A stretch of 64,000 nt of DNA from Paracoccaceae bacterium. GTDB lineage: Bacteria; Pseudomonadota; Alphaproteobacteria; Rhodobacterales; Rhodobacteraceae. A program made the translations under genes and the position numbers. Below are positions 36,750 through 48,997 of this stretch, in pieces. Under the pieces are notes generated by a model that was not told the origin of the DNA, made no database searches, and saw only the letters and a list, made by a program, of their open reading frames with translations. Where the stretch lies: NCBI GenBank assembly GCA_012103375.1, contig WLWX01000001.1, positions 796,501-860,500 of the forward strand. The letters are read 5' to 3'. Position 1 is the first letter of the stretch. Every line of letters starts with the position of its first letter.

Positions 36750-36787
36750 TTGACACGACCAGTATCAAGTGCAATTTTACACGTGTA
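36750..36787 (+). promoter_or_regulatory. Promoter and LacI-type operator before the AGE gene
   Basis: TTGACA at 36750-36755 is followed 17 nt later by an A+T-rich AATTTT (36773-36778), and the palindrome TACACGTGTA covers 36778-36787. A palindrome centred on CG beside the -10 position is typical of LacI-family operators. The neighbouring divergent regulator is the likely binder. Inferred from consensus. Confidence 0.5.
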
Positions 36788-36850
36788 TCAAGATGAGCCG
36801 GCGCGTGTCAGTTCCCATCGCTGCCTGCTTTTTCACAAGAGGTCAACAAA

Positions 36851-37480
36851 GTGAATCCCGCGGTGGACGCATATCCCTCCTTTCATCTGCCCGAGTTCTT
36901 GAAAGGTCATGCGGAAAGCACGCTGGAATTCTATCGCAAGAACGCGACAGATCCGGCGGGTGGGTTCTTTCACTGTTTCAATGACGATGGTTCAATATAC
37001 GACAAAGACCTTCGCCACCTGGTAAGTTCTTGCCGCTTTGTCTTCAACTTCGCAATGTCGGCCGCACGTACCAGCAATGAGGATGACAGGGCGCTCGCCG
37101 AACATGGGTTGGCGTGTCTGGAGAAGGCGCACAAGCAGGCAGATGGCACTTACATCTGGGAAATGCGGGCGGGCAAGGTCGCCGATCCGGCCATTATGGG
37201 TTACGGGCATGCCTTTGTTCTTCTGGCTGCCGCCTCTGCGATCAAGGCTGGCCTTTCGTCTGGCCGTGCGATTTTGAGTCACGTGTGGTCATTGATGGAG
37301 GGCCGGTTCTGGGACCCCGAGCATGGCGCATATATTGACGAGTTCACCGCCGGATTTGCGCAACCATCCGAGTATCGGGGCCAGAACGTAAACATGCATA
37401 TGTGCGAGGCCTGTATCGCAGCGTGGCAAGCAACAGGTGACGAGGATTTTCTTAACAGAGCCATCGGTCTTGCGCACAGG
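36851..37480 (+). pseudogene. AGE-family (N-acylglucosamine 2-epimerase / mannose isomerase-like) enzyme, truncated by IS3
   Basis: The frame from GTG 36851 encodes about 210 residues of an alpha6/alpha6-barrel isomerase: FYRKNATDPAGGFFHCFNDDGSIYDKDLRHLVSSCRFVFNFAMSA, then MGYGHAFVLLAAASA and VNMHMCEACIAAWQATGDEDFLNRA. Full-length relatives have about 390-420 residues. At 37481 an IS3 end begins, and the last codons (CLAPKFWAISD) come from it. The 3' half is not found on the far side of the IS nest. Confidence 0.8.
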
Positions 37481-38336
37481 TGTCTAGCCCCCAAGTTCTG
37501 GGCCATTTCTGATTAGAGTTTCTGGCATTGGTGGTCGCATGTTCAGAGCCTGGTGCGGACGTGTGTGGTTGTACTGCTTAAGCCAATGATTGATGACGAT
37601 CTGTGCCTGTTTCGTTGTTGTGAACCATTCAGCGTTGAGGATCTCGTGCCGGAGAGTGCCGTTGAACCTCTCGTTGTATCCGTTTTCCCAAGGGGACCCC
37701 GGATAGATTCTAATTGGTCGAACACCAACGCGAACCAACCACTCCTGCATCGCCTTGGCTACGAACTCTGGGCCGTTGTCGGAGCGGATATACTCCGGCG
37801 TGCCATGGCAGAGGAGCAGCGGATATAGCGCCTCCAGAACATCTTCGGCGCCCATCCTGCTGCGAACTTCCACGGCCAGGGCCTGCCGGGTGTACTCATC
37901 CAGAACGGTCAGCATCTTGTAGCTCCGGCCATTGCTGAGCTTGTCGTGAACGAAGTCGATGCTCCAGATGTGGTTCGGATGCGTCGGCCTGAGGCGAATG
38001 ATCGAGCTGTCCTTGTGATAAAGCCGTCTGCGCTTCCTGTGCCGCTGCGGGAGTTGCAGTCCTTCTTCCTGCCAGAGACGCTCAACCTTCTTATGATTGA
38101 CCCGCCAGCCCTCGATGCGCAGGAGTTCCGAAACTTTACGATAGCCGTAGCGCCCATATTGCTTGGCCAGGCGGATCAAAGCGAGCCGTAGAGCATCATC
38201 GTCTTTTGGCGCGGGTCGATATTGCAGAGAGTTTCGCGCCAGACCGACGACCCGGCAGGTCCTCCGCTCCGAGGTCGCGAGCTTTTGGCGCGTATGAATA
38301 ACGGCCTGACGGAGCTCCCCAGTCGTCAGGCCCTGG

Positions 38337-39524
38337 TGTCCTTCCCCCCTAAAACTGGGCCACTACATTGGTCTTGAGAGGGGAATATGTAATGGCACGG
38401 AAACGGCATTCGGACGAAGATGTATTGAAGCTGCTGCGTGAGATTGAGCTGAAGCTGACGGGAGGAAGTGACGTTGCATCGGCGTGTCGTAGCGTCGGCA
38501 TCAGCGATGCGACATATTACAACTGGCGGAAACGGTTTGGTGGTATGGGACGGTCGCAGTTGTCGGAGATGCGCAGCCTGGAAAAGGAGAATGGGCGTCT
38601 CAAGAAGATCGTCGCTGAGCTTGAATTGGACAAGCTGATCCTCAAAGAAAGCCTGAACTACTTAAAGCCCAGGGCCTGACGACTGGGGAGCTCCGTCAGG
38701 CCGTTATTCATACGCGCCAAAAGCTCGCGACCTCGGAGCGGAGGACCTGCCGGGTCGTCGGTCTGGCGCGAAACTCTCTGCAATATCGACCCGCGCCAAA
38801 AGACGATGATGCTCTACGGCTCGCTTTGATCCGCCTGGCCAAGCAATATGGGCGCTACGGCTATCGTAAAGTTTCGGAACTCCTGCGCATCGAGGGCTGG
38901 CGGGTCAATCATAAGAAGGTTGAGCGTCTCTGGCAGGAAGAAGGACTGCAACTCCCGCAGCGGCACAGGAAGCGCAGACGGCTTTATCACAAGGACAGCT
39001 CGATCATTCGCCTCAGGCCGACGCATCCGAACCACATCTGGAGCATCGACTTCGTTCACGACAAGCTCAGCAATGGCCGGAGCTACAAGATGCTGACCGT
39101 TCTGGATGAGTACACCCGGCAGGCCCTGGCCGTGGAAGTTCGCAGCAGGATGGGCGCCGAAGATGTTCTGGAGGCGCTATATCCGCTGCTCCTCTGCCAT
39201 GGCACGCCGGAGTATATCCGCTCCGACAACGGCCCAGAGTTCGTAGCCAAGGCGATGCAGGAGTGGTTGGTTCGCGTTGGTGTTCGACCAATTAGAATCT
39301 ATCCGGGGTCCCCTTGGGAAAACGGATACAACGAGAGGTTCAACGGCACTCTCCGGCACGAGATCCTCAACGCTGAATGGTTCACAACAACGAAACAGGC
39401 ACAGATCGTCATCAATCATTGGCTTAAGCAGTACAACCACACACGTCCGCACCAGGCTCTGAACATGCGACCACCAATGCCAGAAACTCTAATCAGAAAT
39501 GGCCCAGAACTTGGGGGCTAGACA
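38337..39524 (+). mobile_element. IS3-family element copy B (complete)
   Basis: 1188 bp from TGTCCTTCCCCCCTAAAACT to the reverse complement of TGTCTAGCCCCCAAGTTCTG. It is inserted in opposite orientation inside copy A, at the orfA/orfB junction. Its body matches copy A over the shared parts by eye, so the event is recent. Confidence 0.88.
38392..39521 (+). CDS. IS3 transposase OrfAB (copy B, -1 frameshift)
   Basis: OrfA (ATG 38392 to 38679, 95 residues) has a helix-turn-helix and a leucine-zipper-like C-terminus (MRSLEKENGRLKKIVAELELDKLILKES). OrfB lies in the -1 frame and opens through LKAQGLTTGELRQAVIHTRQKLATSERR with no good start codon, so it is probably read by slippage near CTTAAAG (38658-38664). 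The rve core carries D, D and E in WSIDFVHDKL, IRSDNGPEF and NGYNERFNG. A GAGGGG site precedes OrfA. Confidence 0.87.
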
Positions 39525-39846
39525 GTTCAGGCTTTCTTTGAGGATCAGCTTGTCCAATTCAAGCTCAGCGACGATCTTCTTGAGACGCCCATTCTCCTTT
39601 TCCAGGCTGCGCATCTCCGACAACTGCGACCGTCCCATACCACCAAACCGTTTCCGCCAGTTGTAATATGTCGCATCGCTGATGCCGACGCTACGACACG
39701 CCGATGCAACGTCACTTCCTCCCGTCAGCTTCAGCTCAATCTCACGCAGCAGCTTCAATACATCTTCGTCCGAATGCCGTTTCCGTGCCATTACATATTC
39801 CCCTCTCAAGACCAATGTAGTGGCCCAGTTTTAGGGGGGAAGGACA

Positions 39847-41086
39847 CCACACCGGTCGTCCTTCGATCGATCCTGAACTGCTGATCCGGATGCTGATCGT
39901 CGGTTACTGCTTCGGCATCCGGTCCGAGCGGCGGCTCTGTGAAGAGGTACACTTGAACCTCGCGTACAGGTGGTTTTGTCGGCTCGACCTGGCCGATCGG
40001 GTGCCGGATCACTCGACCTTTTCAAAGAACCGGCATGGTCGGTTCCGCGAGAGTGAGCTGCTGCGCCATCTCTTCGAGACCACGGTCGCGCGATGCATCG
40101 CCGAAGGTCTCGTCAGCGGTCAGCGCCTGGCCGTCGATGCCAGCTTGATCGAGGCGGATGCCAACAAGCAGTACTCTGCGCCAAAGGAAGAATGGGACAT
40201 TGCGCGGATCGATGCAGACGCTGCACCCCGCGCGGTCCGCGAGTATCTCGACACTCTGGATGAGGCCGCATTCGGAGCAGCGACACCGGTCGAGCCAAAG
40301 TTCACGTCCTATTCCGACCCAGCCAGCCAGTGGACGGCGGCGCGTAAGGGTCCCGCATTTTTTGCCTACTCCGACAACTATCTCATCGATACCGATCATG
40401 GTGTCATCGTCGACGTGGAAGCGACACGGTCGATCCGTCAAGCCGAGGTGGGGTCAACCAAGACGATGCTGAAGCGGGCCAAAGAGCGCTTCGATCTTCA
40501 TCCCGAACGGCTGATCGCCGACACCGCCTACGGATCGGGACCCATGCTCGGATGGCTGGTGGGTGAAAAGATCGCACCGCACATCCCGGTCTTCGACAAA
40601 GCCGGGCGCACCGATGGCACCTGGTCCCGAGCTGACTTCGAATGGGATGCCGAGAACAATCAATACATCTGCCCGGAAGGCGAGGCTCTGAAGCAGTTCC
40701 GCCGAAACTACTCCGACCCCAATCGCGGCCCAACCGGCAAGGGCGTGGCCAAGTACCAAGCGCTGAAGCACACCTGCCAATCCTGTCCTTCCAAGCCGAA
40801 GTGCTGCCCGAATGCCGACGCCCGTAAGATCACCCGTGAGGAACATGAGGACGCTCGCGACATCGCCCGCGCAATCGCCAAAACGCCGCAATACAAGATC
40901 TCGGTGAAGCTCCGGAAGAAGGTCGAAATGCTCTTTGCCCACCTCAAGCGCATTCTCGGCCTGGGACGGCTCCGATTACGTGGACCATGCGGCGCAAATG
41001 ACGAATTCCTGCTCGCCGCCACTGCCCAAAACCTTCGCAAACTGGCAAAGATCTTTCCTGCACCGCAGCAAACGCGCAAAGCCTGA
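39847..41086 (+). pseudogene. IS1182-type transposase, N-terminus lost
   Basis: About 410 residues remain: GRPSIDPELLIRMLIVGYCFGIRSERRLCEEVHLNLAYRWFCRLDL, VDASLIEADANK, YLIDTDHGVIVDVEATRS, IADTAYGSGPMLGWLV, and ending VEMLFAHLKRILGLGRLRLRG. It is clearly related to, but distinct from, the intact gene at 54734-56104, which shows that about 60 N-terminal residues are missing here. Confidence 0.85.
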
Positions 41087-41158
41087 TCAGAAAGGCGCTC
41101 GCGCTATGTTCAAATCGCTACTTTCTGCGCCCGCAACACGTTGTTTTTCCACAGAATC
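39847..41158 (+). mobile_element. IS1182-type element remnant (left end lost)
   Basis: The right terminal repeat is visible at 41144-41158 (TTTTTCCACAGAATC). It resembles the end of the complete IS1182-type element (TTCTTCAACAGTATC at 56161-56175) and the 218-bp elements (TTTTTCAACACAATC). The left end and about 60 codons of the gene were lost where IS3 copy A now sits. The rplJ leader begins right after it. Confidence 0.75.
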
Positions 41159-41441
41159 GACTCAATTCAGCCGTCCCGGTGCAGCATACCTTCCCCCTTC
41201 ACATCCCCCCCCAACCCCTCTAAGTGCACCCCTGCACATCTGCGTCCGATTCGTCGGGCCGTGCATTCGTCCGAGACGGTGGGTGACCTCAAGGTCATAA
41301 ATCCTACCTGAGACGGGAACAGAGATATTCGCGCCTGGGCCACTGCTCCGGGGGCGCTGTCCACTGACCCCCGTAAGGACTCGTAGGGCCTCGGCCCTGA
41401 ACTGAGCCGGAGGGGGAACCCTCCAAATTTGGAGTGAAACT
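41159..41441 (+). promoter_or_regulatory. rplJ leader (probable L10 autoregulatory RNA)
   Basis: The 283 bp before rplJ contain a structured stretch at about 41275-41400 (GGTGGGTGACCTCAAGGTCATAAATCCTACC and following GC-rich arms). It resembles the L10(L12)4-binding leader, whose kink-turn lets ribosomal protein L10 repress its own operon. The upstream rplK-rplA genes usual in this position are absent; an IS remnant adjoins instead. The exact fold was not computed. Confidence 0.55.
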
Positions 41442-41960
41442 GTGGATAGAGCCCAGAAAGAGAAAGTGGTCGAGGAACTCGGCCAGATCTTTGAAAGCTC
41501 TGGCGTTGTAGTGGTTGCCCACTACGTGGGTCTGACAGTTGCCGAAATGCAGGATCTGCGCGCACGCATGCGTGATGCGGGTGGATCTGTGCGTGTTGCC
41601 AAAAACAAGCTCGCCAAGATCGCCCTTGAGGGGAAATCGGTGGCCTCTATCGCCGACTACCTGACGGGCATGACCGTTCTCGCCTATTCCGAAGATCCTG
41701 TGGCTGCGGCCAAGGTTGCGGATGGCTTTGCCAAGGACAACTCGAAGTTCGAGATCCTGGGCGGTGCCATGGGCGAGAATGCGTTGGACGTCGCCGGTGT
41801 GAAAGCCGTTGCCGGGATGCCAAGCCGCGAGGAGCTTATCGCTTCCATCGCCGGTTGCATCGGGGCACCAGCCGCAAACATCGCCGGGGCCATTGGCGCG
41901 CCTGTAAGCAACATTGCCAGCATTCTTTCGACGGTGGAGGAACGCGCCGAAGCGGCGTGA
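41442..41960 (+). CDS. rplJ: 50S ribosomal protein uL10
   Basis: A 172-residue stalk-base protein: [64 protein letters not shown]. The C-terminal helix ([15 protein letters not shown]) binds L7/L12 dimers. GTG 41442 is the start, preceded by GGAGTG. It is followed 71 nt later by rplL. Confidence 0.95.
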   Translation: MDRAQKEKVVEELGQIFESSGVVVVAHYVGLTVAEMQDLRARMRDAGGSVRVAKNKLAKIALEGKSVASIADYLTGMTVLAYSEDPVAAAKVADGFAKDNSKFEILGGAMGENALDVAGVKAVAGMPSREELIASIAGCIGAPAANIAGAIGAPVSNIASILSTVEERAEAA

Positions 41961-42031
41961 GGCAATTGGAACGATCCGCGTGGGGTTAGACACCTGCACG
42001 TTGGAACACATCTAGGAACGGAAACGAAAAC

Positions 42032-42409
42032 ATGGCTGATCTGAAAAAAATGGCGGAAGAGATCGTGGGTCTGACCCTTCTCGAAGCCCAGGAACTGAAA
42101 ACCATCCTGAAAGACGAATACGGCATCGAGCCCGCCGCTGGCGGCGCTGTGATGATGGCTGGTCCCGCTGGCGACGCCGGTGCCGACGCTGAAGAGCAGA
42201 CCGAATTTGACGTGATCCTGAAGGCCGCTGGCGCTCAGAAAATCAACGTCATCAAAGAGGTCCGCGCGATCACCGGTCTGGGCCTGAAAGAAGCCAAGGA
42301 CCTGGTCGAAGCCGGCGGCAAAGCCGTCAAAGAAGGCGTCGACAAAGCCGAAGCAGAAGACATCAAAGGCAAGCTGGAAGCAGCTGGCGCCGAGGTGGAA
42401 CTGAAGTAA
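42032..42409 (+). CDS. rplL: 50S ribosomal protein bL12
   Basis: A 125-residue stalk protein with the N-terminal dimerisation helix ([31 protein letters not shown]), an Ala-rich hinge, and the factor-binding domain [33 protein letters not shown]. It recruits elongation factors. A GGAACGG-type site precedes the ATG, and a terminator follows. Confidence 0.97.
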   Translation: MADLKKMAEEIVGLTLLEAQELKTILKDEYGIEPAAGGAVMMAGPAGDAGADAEEQTEFDVILKAAGAQKINVIKEVRAITGLGLKEAKDLVEAGGKAVKEGVDKAEAEDIKGKLEAAGAEVELK

Positions 42410-42440
42410 TCACGAGGGGCGCTTTGCGCTAACGTGGAAA

Positions 42441-42472
42441 AGCCGGGCAGCGATGCCCGGCTTAATTTATTA
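42441..42472 (+). terminator. Terminator after rplL
   Basis: The stem AGCCGGGC / GCCCGGCT (loop AGCGAT) is followed by TAATTTATTA, 31 nt after the rplL stop. It separates rplJL from the rpoBC unit, so the latter needs its own promoter. Confidence 0.75.
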
Positions 42473-42489
42473 TTCGTATTGAATTAGGC

Positions 42490-43059
42490 TTAGGCTGCGC
42501 GGCTTATGTCCAGCGCGTCCAGAATGGCCTTACCAAACGCTTCGTCCGACACGTCTTCCGGCAAGACCGTATCTTCATGGCCGCGAATGCCCTCCCAACT
42601 GGAACGTCCGCGATAGCGCCATGGCTTGAGCCTGATATTTGCGTCCTTCAAGGTCAGCGTCACGCTCCCTGCGCCGTTGTACAGCGCTTTCAGGGTCTTG
42701 ACACCCGCACGCGCTTTGTCGGCTTCGTTAAGCGCCTTGATTTCTTCAGGCGTCGGCCACCGCATGATTGAATCCCATTCCGGATGATCGGGCGTTATGA
42801 AGCGGCTCGCCATGAGCGCTGCACGCGCTTCACGCCCAATGTCTTCTGCATTCATGTTTGGCGCGAGGTATTCATTGTTACCCTTGGGGTCAGGGCACCC
42901 CCGCCGATAGACTGCAAATGAGACAATGTTCGTGAAGGCGCGATGCGCATTTATGATTGCGTCCTTGGACACCTTAGGAGGCTTGGCGCGCTTTTTGCGC
43001 TCAGCCGCCTCCGCACGACGTTTCGCGATCCATTCTTCTGTGGTCAGTACTTTTCTCAT
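42490..43059 (-). CDS. Putative CDI-type immunity protein, intact paralogue
   Basis: A 189-residue soluble protein from ATG 43059. The N-terminus is basic (RRAEAAERKKRAKPPKVSKDAI). The C-terminal part has WRYRGRSSWEGIRGHEDTVLPEDVSDEAFGKAILDALDISR, and the motif LPxxVSDExxGxAxLDALxxSR resembles CdiI-like immunity proteins. It is a paralogue of the broken gene just upstream and lies downstream of a toxin remnant on the same strand. The immunity role is inferred from this motif and context; no toxin match was tested. Composition is lower in G+C than the ribosomal genes beside it, consistent with transfer. Confidence 0.6.
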   Translation of the reverse strand: MRKVLTTEEWIAKRRAEAAERKKRAKPPKVSKDAIINAHRAFTNIVSFAVYRRGCPDPKGNNEYLAPNMNAEDIGREARAALMASRFITPDHPEWDSIMRWPTPEEIKALNEADKARAGVKTLKALYNGAGSVTLTLKDANIRLKPWRYRGRSSWEGIRGHEDTVLPEDVSDEAFGKAILDALDISRAA

Positions 43060-43133
43060 CGGATACGGCTCACTTCTACGTCGATCCCCAAACTCTCAGC
43101 GTAGTCTATCGCGCGTTGTATTTGAGCTTCGCG

Positions 43134-43704
43134 TCACGCACTCCGGCTTACGTCCAGTGCGTCCAGAATGGCCTTGCCAAGCGCTTCGTCCGATACGCCT
43201 TCCGGCAAGACAGTATCTGCGTGGCCGCGAATGCCCTCCCAATGGCCACGCCCGCGATAGCGCCATGGTGTGATTTCGATTTGAACTTCCTGCAACTGTA
43301 ACGACACATTGCCAGCGCCGTTGAACAGCGCTTTCAGTGTCTTGACGCCAGCACGCGCCTTGTTGTCCTCTTGTGCAGCCTTAATTTCGTCCGCTGTGGG
43401 AAACCGCATGACTTCATCCAACTCGGGGTGATCTGGCGCAATGAATCGGCTGGCCAATAGGGCCTTGCGCGCTTCGCGCCCGATATCAAACGCGTTCATG
43501 TCTGAGGGAAAGTAGTTTTCGTAGCCCCTTGGGGTCACGACAACCAGAGCGATATACGGCCTGTGAGACTATCTTTGTGAACTTACGATAGGCCGTGACC
43601 AGAGCGGCTTTTGATTCCTTAGGAGGCTTGGCCCGCTTTTTGCGCTCAGCCGCCTCCGCGAGCGCTTTCGCTCTTTGTTCTTCGAAGTTTAGCACATTTC
43701 TCAT
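43134..43704 (-). pseudogene. Putative CDI-type immunity protein, frameshifted paralogue
   Basis: The frame from ATG 43704 (NFEEQRAKALAEAAERKKRAKPPKESKAALVTAYRKFTKIVSQAVYRSGCRDPKG) changes near 43530-43545, at a CCCCTTGGGG stretch. It resumes as YENYFPSDMNAFDIGREARKALLASRFIAPDHPELDEVMRF and ends with LPEGVSDEALGKAILDALDVSRSA. It aligns throughout with the intact paralogue at 42490-43059 (GCPDPKGNNEYLAPNMNAEDIGREAR). A one-base indel explains the break. Confidence 0.65.
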
Positions 43705-44094
43705 TGGATTCGCCTCACTTCTAGGTCGATCCCCGAACCCTCAGCGTAGTCTATCGCGCGTTGAATTTGAGTAAATTGTTCCGCGGTGGTGTCATTTGGA
43801 ATGGCAAGTTCAAGGCGCTTGAGGTCAATTTGACCGGAGCGAATATCTGTCTCACCTACGATATCCCCATCAAACCTGTCTATCTGGTCAATATAGCGCT
43901 TCAATGCGCCATAGATACGGCTGGGCCGGTCTACATACCCCGGCGCTCGCGTGTCCAGTGTCTTTCGCGGTACCTGCATCGCTGTCCCAGAAATCGAACG
44001 TCTTGAAGTTGTCAGGTGTGCGATCTCCCAGCCCGCCCGCGCCTCTCGACAGCACAAAACCGCCGCTCCCGCCAGACCATAGAAATTGAGTAAA
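43701..44094 (-). pseudogene. Polymorphic (CdiA-CT-like) toxin module remnant
   Basis: On the minus strand one frame reads GGSGGFVLSRGAGGLGDRTPDNFKTFDFWDSDAGTA. After a frame change near 43960-43980 another reads KTLDTRAPGYVDRPSRIYGALKRYIDQIDRFDGD ... LKRLELAIPNDTTAEQFTQIQRAIDYAEGSGIDLEVRRI, ending at 43701. This order (NFKTFDFWD, KTLDT, AIPxxTTxxQFxQIxRAIxY) is typical of nuclease-fold toxin tips of CDI and related systems. There is no start codon or carrier protein, so it is an orphan tip, and it is frameshifted. It overlaps the first immunity-like gene by 4 bp. Confidence 0.6.
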
Positions 44095-44266
44095 CTATGT
44101 TTCCATGAACCGCGCTGCATTTGACGAACACGTGTACGTCTATTGGGAAACTGGTGAACAGAATGAATTCAAACCGTTCGTTGCCCAGTTATTCCCTGGG
44201 CATGCCGGGCGCGCCCGCGTAGTTCCATCGAAATTTGACTCTGGTTGGTCATCGGTTCGGCTGTGA

Positions 44267-44567
44267 GATCGCAACAGCAACGTCAATGCACGTCTTTTCG
44301 CCAAGCCCCCAACACCTTGAAACCCACCCGCATCGCGGTTACATACGCCTTCGTGATTCGGCGCGCAGGCAACTTGACTACTTAAACACCACTTAAAACT
44401 ACCCTCTCAAAGCGGGATACGTCCCGTTTTGACGGGGTTGTTTTCCGTTTCGGGCGAGGCGTTTTGGGAAACGCCTCTGGTATGGAAACGGAACAATCCA
44501 TGTCTGGTCCGTCGGCGGTGCGCCCCAACCGTTTGCGGTCCGTGATGAAAACGGAGTTCCGTACCCC
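44267..44567 (+). promoter_or_regulatory. rpoB leader with nested hairpin
   Basis: This 301-bp stretch has no gene. At 44443-44493 it can fold as an outer stem TTCCGTTTC / GAAACGGAA enclosing an inner stem GAGGCGTTT / AAACGCCTC with a TGGG loop. No T-run follows directly, so it is more likely a regulatory or protective RNA structure than a terminator. The rpoBC promoter should lie upstream within about 44267-44430. Confidence 0.5.
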
Positions 44568-48700
<4,133 letters not shown>

Positions 48701-48704
<4 letters not shown>

Positions 48705-48997
48705 GCCTTTTGCGCTTCGCTCTGACTTTGCTGTTTGGCGTCATTTGCTTCGCAGGTGGCTATTTGTACAGTGAGCTCTCCACTCTTTATTCGAGTATTC
48801 GAATGGAGTGGGGGGCAAGCGGCAAGGTTTCCGGCACAATCCCACAGAATTTTGGAAATCGAGACAACAGAGCGATCACCGCTGCCATCTGTCACGGCGA
48901 TCAGCTTGTCGAGAGTTTCAATGAGACATCAATGTCATGGGCGGCGCGGACTTCGTGCGCTTCTCCTGTGCAAACTAAAGAAAGGTCTTCCCAATGA
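48701..48997 (+). CDS. Small membrane-protein ORF between rpoB and rpoC
   Basis: 98 residues from GTG 48701 (GTGA overlap with rpoB) to a TGA at 48995-48997 (ATGA overlap with rpoC). The N-terminus is one membrane segment ([21 protein letters not shown]), followed by a polar tail with two cysteines (CHGDQ, SCASP). I do not recognise a family. Codon use is less G+C-rich than in rpoB/rpoC. The double 4-bp overlaps suggest it is translated, and that rpoC may depend on coupling through it. It could also be a chance open spacer. Confidence 0.5.

Larger units (their letters stand above)
37484..39791 (-). pseudogene. IS3 transposase genes of copy A, split
   Basis: OrfA starts at ATG 39791 (MARKRHSDEDVLKLLREIELKLTGGSDVASACRSVG) and runs into the end of copy B, ending artificially as LNCLAPKFWAISD. 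OrfB survives as a separate frame down to 37484, with the integrase residues in HIWSIDFVHDKL, YIRSDNGPEF and NGYNERFNGTLRHE. The two parts are 1.2 kb apart, so a fused OrfAB cannot be made from this copy. Confidence 0.85.
37481..39846 (-). mobile_element. IS3-family element copy A, interrupted by copy B
   Basis: The ends are TGTCTAGCCCCCAAGTTCTG at 37481 and, reverse-complemented at 39846, TGTCCTTCCCCCCTAAAACT. Copy A occupies 37481-38336 and 39525-39846 (1178 bp), split by copy B. It lacks 10 bp (TACTTAAAGC) present in copy B at the insertion point. No target duplication flanks it: the left side is the AGE gene and the right side an IS1182-type gene, so adjacent DNA has been deleted. Confidence 0.85.

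Noticed and set aside
44105-44266. 53-residue plus-strand ORF (MNRAAFDEHVYVYWETGEQNE...) beside the toxin remnant
   Set aside because: No ribosome site, no recognised family, and it lies at the edge of a decayed module. It may be chance or a scrap.
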